Shown here piece after piece: positions 29,034 through 41,000 of a stretch of 64,000 bases of DNA. Every line of letters starts with the position of its first letter. Position 1 is the first letter of the stretch. Made by a program: the position numbers and the translations under genes. Source of the stretch: Pratylenchus scribneri. Lineage: Eukaryota > Nematoda > Chromadorea > Rhabditida > Pratylenchidae. The DNA is taken from contig JAQSEB010000031.1 of assembly GCA_030063045.1 (NCBI GenBank), forward strand, positions 2,666,001-2,730,000, read 5' to 3'. The notes below the pieces were generated by a model. That model saw only the letters and a list, made by a program, of their open reading frames with translations, did not search any database and was not told the DNA's origin.

Positions 29034-32000
29034 ATGGAAACACCAACATCCGCTGCAATCGACACAACATGCGATTGTGATGGTGGCGAGGATGAGGCAA
29101 CCAAAAGCCCGAAACGCCGCCGGGGCTACATCCCTTATGCGACCATATACGAAAGCCAAGATGAGGTGCGAAAACATGGCTATTGGATCCCGGGCATTCC
29201 GGTTGAGGCAACCATTGTGAAAGTGGAACGGGACACATCGCCCGGATATCACATTTTGAATCCAATAATGTAAGCGATTTTTGGGTTTTTATTGTTAATT
29301 TTGCCATTTTTTCAGATACACAATTGAGCTGGAACATGGCCGTTACAAGTGGCGGGTGATCAAACGTTACCAGGACTTTTACTACCTTTCCAGTCGTTTA
29401 ATAATGCACCGGGGAGCCGAGAGGATTAAAGCGCCAGTCAGAAGGTTTCCATTAATTAATTATGAAAATTAGAAAGTAGTCTTTAGGACGCCAAAATTAC
29501 GAAAATAAGGCAAAATTTTCAATAAGACAATCGAATAGCTTTCGGCTGATTAAAATAGATTATTTCTTTCGGCCATAAATAATATTTTGCGGATGATTAC
29601 GCATTACGGAAATTGACCAGGCCCTTACATTAGCAGGCCGATTTTAGGAATCTCGGCTTTTAGGCAAATCTAGAGGCTCGAGAATAGACTCATTCGACTA
29701 GGTAGCTTATCAAATTTCAATTTCAGACCGGTATTAAGGTATAGGCGAAAATTGGTAAACCAAACCGGTTTAAGCAATGGTTAATTTTTTCGAAAGACAA
29801 GAAACCTAGATATCCAAAATCGGCTGGCTATATTCCTGACATTTTTCAAAAAAATCCAAAATCGGCCTTAATTAGAAACCTTAAAAATCCAATCCTAATT
29901 TATGATAAAAAAAAACCCCAAAATATTTTAGAGCCCGGAATCGAATTGAAGAAGTCATTGAGGGTGCCACCGACGACGATGATGATAAAGAGAAATGCAA
30001 GCACAAAGGGAAAAAACCATCAATAACCTATGAGGTTTGAAATTCAATTTTAAAATCATCAAAAAAAGAAATAGAAATATTTATTTGGCGAAAAAAAGCC
30101 TTGAAATGGCGAAGAGTTTATAATCGGTTCATAGGTTTATCCTAGACCATCAAACCATATACCCAATCGCTCTTCGAGAATTTGGTTTAGTTTTGACCAA
30201 TGTTAAATTAGTTTTGAACCAAAAACCATGAAATAGTTTAAGCGGTTTAATACCCTTAAACGAAACACAAAATCGCCTTAAACGGTTTATCGAAAAACCA
30301 AAATCGGTGTAAAAGTTTAGTGGCCTTCAAAAATCGGCTTAAAAATGGTTTAATACCCTTAAAACTAAAATCGGTTTAAGCCAAATTTGGTAAGTAATTT
30401 TGAACTTTTTATTCACCAAATTTATCAAATTAAAAAATAATTTTACAGCTGAGAGTGCTGTCCAAAAGCCCCGAAATTGATGATTACAACGAAGGCTGCC
30501 TAGCGCCTGATTCCACTTGGGACCGAGGCGATATTACAGCCACCACCAACACAAACAACAAAGAGACACCACAAAGTGACGGGAAACAACGTTTTGGCAC
30601 ATCACCCGAACGGCAGCCGGCCTCAACTTTGCCACATTTCCCAGTGTTCCCCGACTTGACCCGGTCGGATGTGCAAATGCACGAAAGGGCGAGGAAATTG
30701 GAAAAATGGCTTCGCTCGGTGCTGGCCATCCCAATCAACAGGGAATATCATGAAACGGTTTGTGAACTTTTTTGGTTAAAAAATTAAAATTTCGGGTCGA
30801 TTACTAGCCGAAAAAATTGAAAATGTATAAAAAATTATAGCGGTTCAATGGTTTATCCTATACCGCCAAAAGCCAAACTCTATGTTCAGTCCAAGACTTT
30901 ACCCAATGGGACGGGGGAGCCCCTTATCGCCTCAAAGCTGCTCAAAGTGCAAAAAAAGGAGGGGAAATATTTTGATTTACGTTTTCCTAAAAATGGGGCA
31001 AATTTTTCACAGCACCGACATTTTTGCCCAAAATTTTTCGCTGCCCGACTATTCTGGCCAAAATCCCACCCTCCTACCCCGTCAGCAATCCCTGGCTACG
31101 GCCCTGACGCCTAAGCCTAATCGATAGAACTTGTTAAGACTCTTCGATTGAATGTTTTTTTAAACCATTTAAACGATCCTATGGTTTTATTTCAAAATGA
31201 ATTTAAAATTGGTCAAACCTAAGCCAAAATATTATCAAATGATTCATCTTGAAGAGATTATCGATTGGAATTGGATGTATGATCTGATGAGGCTCTAGGA
31301 TAATAATCCAATGAACTGTCATAATCTTTTCGACATTTTTCAAAAATTTTTGGACATTTTTGTTATTATTTTTTCAACAAATTAAATATTTTCCATTTTT
31401 TATATTTAATTATATTGATTAATTCAGGCGGAATTTTGTGACGTCTCTCGCTATTCCTTCATCAATGAGCTGGGCGGAAAATACACAGAAGGGAAGATCA
31501 AGAAACGTCCGGGCGGCAACAAAGTTTTCTATGGATGCAAACAATTTTGCATTAGTTGGCTCCTCCCATGGAGTCGGAGGTTTCTTTTTATCCATTAATT
31601 GAGTTTAGAGGATAAGCCGTAAAATCTTAAGGTTTTTAGGCCATAAATTTTGGTATATGTTGGCCAAATTTTATTTTTAACTATCATTTTAGAGGGAGAA
31701 AAACGGCCAAAGAATGATAGAATGAATTGTAAAATTGATAAAAAAAAAAGTACCAAAAATTAGAATAAACAATTTTTACAACAATTGGAGAAGACGAAAA
31801 TTTCGGATATATTTGTTAACGGTGTGATAAAGTTGCGTAGACAATTTATATAACAATTTTTTGGCCATGAAATTAGCTACCAAAATGGTATCAAAACCAT
31901 TGGATAATATTGGAAATTTACCGAATTATGGCTTAAAACTTGACAGAAACATCCATTTAATTTAATTAAATCAATACAGTTTTTTGGCCATAACTCATTA

Positions 32001-35000
32001 AACAAAATTAGCCAATGCTTTGATATCATTTTGGTAATTAATTTTAAGGCTAATAAAATGTTATAAATTTTATGATATGACCAGACTCTCTGTTCATCAT
32101 CCAAGTCCAATTGTCATTTAGCCGAATAAACCAACCATTCGATTAGCAATTTTTAATTTTTTTAAAATAGATTATTAATTTGGTTAGGTTAAAATATTTC
32201 CAAAAATATCCAAAAACCTTGAAATTTATGCCATTATATTTTATTTATTAAATTTCCAACCATTTTGTTATAATTTATTCACATTTCCTAAAGGTGGTTG
32301 ATCGTCAAGGACACTTATGTTTGTTATATGGACCCATCGGATGAACAAATTCGCCTCGTCCTCCTTTTTGATGAACAATTCGAAATAAATTCCCCGGAGT
32401 TGGCTGCTACAATTCGTCCAAAGGAATTTGCACTTTCAAATTTACAACAGTAATTTTTTATATATTTTTATTTTTTACTAGGATTAGTTTTATTGTTTAA
32501 ATCCAATAAAAGGAAAAATTTGTCAAAAACAGACTATTTAAAATGCCGAAAAGATTTTTAATTCTTCGAAAATTTATCCTAGACAGACCTATAAATAATA
32601 AATCTTATACCCACCCAATCGATAGAACTATGGTCAAAAAAAATCCATCATTGATCATTTGATTATCATTTTGCCACACTTCTAAATTAGTATTGAGTAT
32701 TGACCAAAACCAATTTTTAAAAAATTTAATTTTGACCAAACCATTTTGAAATTATAAATTTTTATTTTGGTTTTTATTCTTTTCTGCTAATTAAATAATT
32801 TTCAAGCAAAAAGTTAAAAACTGTAAAAAAATTTTTTAACTAAATTTTTCTCAATTTTCAGCGTTTTGATGTTGAAATGCTCAAATGAAGAGGACACTCA
32901 GGCATGGGTTGACACAATAAAAACAATACTGGAAGACACTGGCCAAATTTGGTTGCACAAAAAACGCTACGGCTCCTCCTTCCCACAACGCTTGAATTCC
33001 TACTGTCAATGGTTTGTGGATGCAAAAGATTGTTGAGAGAAAGTGGCCTAAACCCCGGGAAATTTTTGTTTTTTTTTTATCAATAATCATGGCCTATTCT
33101 TCTTTTTTCGTGTTTTTGCACTATGATTTTTCGAGTTTTTGCACTATTCTGATTTTTGTGTTTTTGCACTATTCTGTTTTTTGTGTTTTTGCACTATTTT
33201 GATTTTTGTGTTTTTGCACTATTCTGTTTTTTGTGTTTTTGCACTATTCTGATTTTTCATGTTTTTGCACTATTCTGATTTTTGTGTTTTTGCACTATTC
33301 TGATTTTTCATGTTTTTGCACTATTCTGATTTTTGTGTTTTTGCACTATTCTGATTTTTCATGTTTTTGCACTATTCTGATTTTTCATGTTTTTGCACCA
33401 TTCTGATTTTTGTGTTTTTGCACTATTCTGATTTTTCATGTTTTTGCACTATTCTGATTTTTGTGTTTTTGCACTATTCTGATTTTTCATGTTTTTGCAC
33501 TATTCTGATTTTTCATGTTTTTGCACTATACTGATTTTTAATGTTTTTGCACTATTCTGATTTTTCGTGTTTTTGCACTATTCTGATTTTTAATGTTTTT
33601 GCACCATTCTGATTTTTCGTGTTTTTGCACTATTCTGATTTTTCATGTTTTTGCACTATTCTGATTTTTGTGTTTTTGCACCATTCTGATTTTTCGTGTT
33701 TTTGCACTATTCTGATTTTTCATGTTTTTGCACTATTCTGATTTTTCGTGTTTTTGCCCCATTCTGATTTTTTGTGTTTTTGCCCAATTCTGATTTTTTG
33801 TGTTTTTGCCCAATTCTGATTATTTATGGAATTTGTGTTTTACCCAATTCTGATTTTTTTTCTGTTTTTGTACTATTCTGATTTTTAATGTTTTTGCCCA
33901 ATGATTTTTTGTGTTTTACCCAATTCTGATTATTGTGTTACAGTTTAATTTTTTTTTGTTTTGTTTAATTTTGATTTTTTTTTTTATTTTATTTTTATCT
34001 AATTCTGATTTTTTGTTTTTTTGCCCTATTCTTATTCTTTTTTTGTGTTTTGCCCTATATTCAATTTAATCATTAATTTATCCTTTCAATTCTTCTTAAA
34101 AATTCCATCTTCTTTCACTAACTTCATTCGTTGCAGGTTTGTGGATGCAAAGGATTGCTGGGAAAAAGTGGCCTCAATGATTGAAATGGCCCGGGAGGAA
34201 ATTTTCATTGCCGATTGGTGGTTGAGCCCGGAAATTTATTTGCGTCGACCAATGGCCGAAGGCAATCATTGGCGGTTGGATTATGCACTGAAGAGGAAGG
34301 CTGAGAAGGGAGTGCGAATTTTCATTCTCATCTACAAAGAGATGGAAATGGCCCTGGGATTGAAGAGCCTGTATTCGAAAAAACATCTTCAAGGACTTCA
34401 TCCAAATATTAAGGTGGGATTTGTTAAATTAATTAAATATAATTAAAATTATGTTTAAATTGGTCAAAAAATTTAAAAAATTTACAAAAATTTATAAAAA
34501 TTTATAAAATAATTTTAATGCGAAGAATATTTGTTTGCACTATTCTAATTCGGACCCCATTAAAGAATTTTGACCTTCCTTAAGTACGTAACAGGTTTCG
34601 ACTAAGCCGGAAAATTCGAAATTTCCGTTTTCTTTGGTGAGACCATTCTAAACTTGCAAAAATGGTTTCATAATATTATTTTGCCAAAAATTGTATCATA
34701 GAGAAAAGCACAGAACTAAAAAGTTTCACTACTAAATTCGCATTCTCCTTTCTCCGACCTCGAAAATCCAATTACTTATTTTAAATACAGTAAATCCATA
34801 TTTTTTATTTTATCAAGAAGGAAGATTAGGAACTAGATTATTGTATTTATTACTCTTTTATTTAGAAAAGCTAAGCACGAATTTTGGGCTCACTTTAAAT
34901 TTTCTTAACTTTCATTAAAAAAATAAATAAATGCCAAAATTAATATTTTATAATTACAAAAATGACCCAAAAATTGCAGGTGATGCGTCATCCCGATCAT

Positions 35001-38000
35001 TACATTGGTTCGGGCACATTTTTCTGGGCACATCATGAAAAGTTGCTAATCATTGACCAGCTCATCGCCTTTGTTGGTGGCATCGATTTTTGCTACGGTC
35101 GATGGGATGATAGTCAACACGTGCTCACCGATTTGGGCTCAGTTCGTTTTTCACCACGCTCGGAACAATGCACAATTGTAAGTTATTTTTATTGTTTATT
35201 TAATTTTTTTTTATTTGTTAATTTTAATTGCTATACAAATTTTATCTCAACATAATTAATTAAAATTTTGGTACATGAAACCTTTTCATGACCATATATA
35301 TATTTAAAAGAACTTATTAACCCAATTTTTCAAAAACCATCTACTATCAGCTCGAGCCCAAGTATTTTAGACACTAGGGGTTTCTTCAAAGTTACTCTAG
35401 GCTAGGATTAATTCAAAAAACGTCTCAAAATCCTAAGAATATAATTAAGCCACCCTATGAATTATGCCGAAGAGAATTACTCCTCGCTCCTCGGGGATGA
35501 TCAAAATCTGTACCCACATCATATTTTTTAAATACCCATAAAAATAAAAATTTATTTATTTTCTTAATTTAAGGAAAAGAATGCAGCTGCGAATTTACAA
35601 GGCAAAGTAATTGGTGAAAAGGATAAACAACATCCAGCAGAGGCTGAAATTTTACAAGAAGTCCATCGAATCACCGAGGACATCATCGACGAGGAAACGG
35701 GCAAAAAAATTGGCGAGAAAATCACCTCAACAATTAATCCAATTAAAACCGATGAAATTGATGCCGCAAATGCAAAAACACCGGTGAATCCAACAAAAGA
35801 ATGTGAGTTGATTTGGGAAAAAATTGGGATGAAAAAACATTGTAATTGACTGGGAAATTAATTTATTTGCTCAAATTCAAATGATTGTAAGGCCTTATCT
35901 TTGCCATAAGAGGAAGAAGTTTCAAGGCAATTTAGAGTTAAGCTAGAATATTTATTAAGTAAAATATAGGGTTTACAATGAATCACAATTTGCCACATTT
36001 ATGAAATATTAATTTTTTCTGACACATACACTAGCAATTAAATTAGCAACTAATTTAAGAAAAAAATAATGTGATTCACCCACGCAGAGTCATTTGGTCA
36101 AATGGTTAAGTGCTTAGGTTCAAAAAAGAAGGTCAAGTGTTCAATTCCTTTGTGATGGAAAGCGCATTCCACACACTATGAAGACTCCAATTTGGTCTTC
36201 ATGGTAAGGAAAATGCGAAAATAATGTTGCCATCATCCGGGTCCTTCCGATGGCTCTTAAGATGGGGTTGTCCTCAAAAGATGATGGCACAAAAAAAAAT
36301 TTTTCGAATTTTTTAATCAATTTGATTTTAACTTTAACATTAAAAATTGGTAATTAAAATGAATTTTTGGTAAGAATCATTCAAAATTATAGAAAAAAAG
36401 AAAAAATAATAAAATTATATCGAAAATTCTTTGATTTTAAATTAAATTTTATCATTTTATAGTGAATGGTCCAACGCCAAAATTACAATGGACGACACCA
36501 AAACCGCAACAGCCAAAACTACGGGATGTAATGCAAAAAGCAATGGGCCGAGTCCGTTCATCCGTTGGCCCAAAACGCGAAATGATCACGCCGGATCGAA
36601 CGCCGAATACAAGCAACACAAACACAACAATGGGCGAAGAGGGAATGGAGAGGACGGAAATGTTGTCGAGCGAAGATGGCAAACCAATGATTCGTTTCAT
36701 GAATTTCACCAGCAATTTGTCGGCACTGGAAGAGCATGACACGACCGCAATTACAAATACGACAACGGAGGGTTCACCTCCAATGGGGTCAGTTTTGAAG
36801 GCGTTTATTGTTAAATTTGTATTTGTATATGTTCAAAAAATTGATTTTTCAAAATATGATTGGCTTAATTCGTATTTATTTGGATATTTGGGAATTCTAA
36901 ACATAGATTTTGTCTTCCAGATAGTTTCCTAATTTATTGTTTATTCCCGATTTGATAGAAGATAGACCAAATGCCAAAAAGCACAAATCACATTAATCGT
37001 TAAATCTTAAAAAACATTCCCAACTACAAATTTCGGCCTTTATTGACCTACCTATTTTATTTGGCCAAAAACACATTTAATTCATCTATTTTTCCTTATG
37101 CTTTTCGTCAGAAATTTAGGGCATTAAATATTATTTAATATTTCTCATTGAGAGGGTTCACTGAGCATTTTTTAGTCCTTTATTTCATAATTCAATTCTT
37201 CCTTCAACCTCTAGCTGCGGGTCTACCAAGATGACCAAACATAAATATGAATGAATTAAGGTCAAATTAGCGTTTAAAATCCTCAAATTATACTAAATAA
37301 ATTTTTTGAAAATTAAAACTATAACAAGATTAATTGACATTAATTTAACATTTTTTATTTTATAGATATCCAAAATCGGGAAGTGTGCCAATTCCATCAT
37401 CAGCGACGGCGGCGATACCAATGGAACCAAAGCAACGGACATTGATGCGACGAGTTGTGACAAATTTGAGACCAGAACGGGCAAAAAGACGTTGGAGATT
37501 GGCATTGCAACCATCGGAAGAGGCCCAGGATGAATACATTGTCAAGTGAGTGGAAACTGTGGAAACAAAGATCGTTTTACCTCCTTTTTAGTACACAATC
37601 TCTTAGTTTTTAATTATATAAGGTATACTTTACATGTTTGGTTCCATATTTTGAATACTATTAGAAAAACACATACTCCTTTATAGTTCACTCAAAATAG
37701 CCATTGGAATTCAAAAAAATGTGGGCGACCAATTTAATACAATTATTACAATGCCAATTTTAACAAATCAATACCGGGCACGATCCCTTTATTAAAAAAA
37801 ATTATTTTATTTTTTGTGCCATCAGCTTTAAGAACAAGCCCTCATCTTAAGTTCTTGAGGGTAATCCATCATAGCCGATGATGCCAACATAATTATCGCA
37901 TTTTTTCCACATGAAGCCCAAATTAGAGTTACATGTGCAAGTAAAATGCATTTACCATTACTCGAAATTAAAGGTTCGACCCTTTGCTGAAATTAACATA

Positions 38001-41000
38001 GGAACTTAACCATTTGACTAAATGATTGTGCGGATGAGTCACTAATAAATTCAATTATATTTTTTTTTAAATTTATTGATCCGTAATATTTGGTGGTATT
38101 CAAAATTTGGATCCAGCTAAAACTTATGTACATGCACATAAAAGGTTCTAGGATAAGTAAGAGAAGAATTTAGTCAAATGGTTTTTCAGAGAATTAAAAC
38201 CCAGATAAATCAAGCCCATATAATCTGAGATTTTCTGGATTAATCTACCTAATTAATATTTAAAGAACAGAAAAATGTAATAGCTAAATTGCATAGCCTT
38301 ATTAATCCCAACACAAAATTAATAGAAATAAATTTCAACAAATATAAATATGTAATAAATAAAATTTATTTCCAATTTCATCACAGTTATTGCCGACTGC
38401 AAGAGACCAAAGTGGATATGTCCGGGTTGCAGGGTGCTGGAAAATTGTGGCCTGGCAAAGATTATGTCAATTTCATTCACAAAGATTTCGTGGATGTGGA
38501 CATTGCATACAGCGGTAAATTTAAGGGGAACTTATAACAACAAAAATTGTTCAGTTTTTGCAAAAAACCATGTTTCAAAAAATAAACGCTTACATTTTAA
38601 GCAATAACATTGATTTTTTGTAAAATTTTAATTACCTTTTGAGAAAACACACAAACACTGGAAAACATAGCTCGGCAAGGGGAGGGACCGTCCCCCCCCC
38701 CCCCCCACAACGCAGCACTCAGGGGATTTACCGGGCGGGAACCACGCACTAAGCAGGGGGTGGAAGGGAAAAATTGAAAAATTTTTCGAAAAAATTGGAA
38801 AATTTTTCGCTGCGCGGCCATTTTTAGGTAAAATTTTGCCTTGCGGGGTTGTTTTTTGCTCTAAATTTTCGCCTGCGGCGCAAAAAATCCGAAATAGGGA
38901 CTACGCATGAAAGATTAGGGTGGAACTACCTCACAACCAACCACGCAGCCACCCATGATGTCCAAGGGCGTAGCCAGAAAAAATTTTCAGGGGGGGAAAT
39001 TATGAAAAAAAATTTTTAGGTCTTTTTTTCAAAAAAAACAAAATTTTCATTGGCCAAAATCATATACGAAAATAATATAAAATATACAAAACAATTGAAA
39101 AAATTTCAAAATTTGATGTTTTTTGAAGAAAAAATTGTAATAAAAAAAAAAGATTTGCGAGCGCCGATAGGCGCGAGCGCGAATTTTTTAAAGGTTTTTT
39201 TCAATAATTTGATAGGAAAAATACTATTTTTTCTTCTTCTCCGATTTCATTTCGGGGGGGGGGGGGGAAGCTTCCCCCCTTTCCCCCCCCTGTCTACGCC
39301 CTTGATGATGTCCCCCCCCCCCCTTGCCGAGCTATGCTGGAAAAATATTCCAGAATTTTTTTTTAAATTAGTGCTTTTTGACATAGTTAAACTATTGATA
39401 ATTCGGAATCAAAAATAAATTTTTTTTCCCACAGATTTTATCAATCGATATGACACACCGAGAATGCCTTGGCATGACATTCATTCCCTTGTGTACGGAT
39501 CGGCTGCCCGTGACGTTGCCCGGCATTTCATTCAACGTTGGAATGCAACAAAGGTATTTTTTTTACCACACATATTTTGGTGAAGCAAAATAGTATTTAA
39601 TTTCCCAAAATAAAAACACTGAATTTGAAAATGCCAAAAAGTTCGTAAATAGAATACAAAAAAATAAAATAAATCCTCTCAGTTTGGTTTTTGTAACATT
39701 TAAACCAACAATTTGGTTTTTTCTAATCAATTGCGATATAAGACATCATTGAGGATTCGAACCACATCATTTTTAAACATTTTCCAATGTCATTAGCCAC
39801 TCGGCTATTGATGTGTCGAGGATTCACAGGGATTATTTTTAATTTAAGTTCGACGCATCTTGATGAGACAACAAAGGTGCTTTTACCACACATATTTTGG
39901 TGAAGCAAAATGGTATTTAATTTCCCTAAATAAAAACTGAATTAAAAAAAAAAGTATTGAAAATGCAAAGAAAGGTCGTAAATAGAAAACAAATAAAAAA
40001 TAAATCCTCTCAGTTTGGTTTTTATAACATTTAAACCAACAATTTGGTTTTTTCTACAAACGTAAGTATCAAGACATCATTGAGGATTCGAACCACATCA
40101 TTTTTAAACATTTTACCAATGTCATTAGCCATTCGGCTATTGATGTTCGGTGGATTCGTGGATTCATTTTTAATTTAAGTTCGACACATTTTGCTGAGAT
40201 CAAATATGGTTTGGGGATTTAGGATAATTTCATTTGTTTCCGCCAATTTCAATGTTTTTTCGGCAAATTAATAGTATACTTATTACTTACTGATAGAGAA
40301 AATTTACATTTTTGCAGACCGAAAAACTCAAGGACGATGTTGCCTACCCATATTTGCTGCCAAAATCCTACAATTCCGTGCGAGTCCCAAAAATATTCTT
40401 CAGTCCTGACACCCAAAGGGTTGAGGTTCAAGTGCTTCGTTCGGTTGCCCATTGGTCATCATTGATCGACAAAACTGAGGATAGCATTCAGCAAGCCTAC
40501 CTTTCATTGATTGCCAATGCCCGTCATTATGTGAGTTTGCATTTTTATTTCTACATTAATTTGTATTCCGCAATTGCACATAACATTAGTGTAAGCCCCG
40601 ATTTTAACTAGAAATGCTAATATGACTTAATTTTTTAAATACTTTTTAATTGGGTAGAGCATAGAGCAACTAAATCCTCCATCAAATAAGAAAATTATTA
40701 TATATTATTCAAAAGACTCCTCAATCATCCAAATTCTTTAGCCCATCCTAACTTTTTACTTTATAAATAATATAGAGAATTATTAGCCCTATATTCGATA
40801 AAAAAAATTATAATTCCAAAGTTTGACTGATAAATTAAAACTTTAACTTAAGCATGCTTAATTCATATTTTTCTCGTAAAAATTTTTAAAAGACAATATC
40901 AAGTGCAGCACATAATAATAATTTGGGCTAAGTTTATGACCCACTATTTTAGTTTTTATTCTTAAAAATGAGCATAAATAGGATAATTTGATGTGCAATC

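Noticed and set aside
33014..33406. Frames in the phospholipase D intron
   Set aside because: The first bases are a duplicated, stop-containing exon copy and the rest is minisatellite.
39741..39815. Functional tRNA gene on the minus strand
   Set aside because: Box A and box B are present, but I could not pair an acceptor stem or a plausible anticodon arm, and the segment is duplicated inside an intron.
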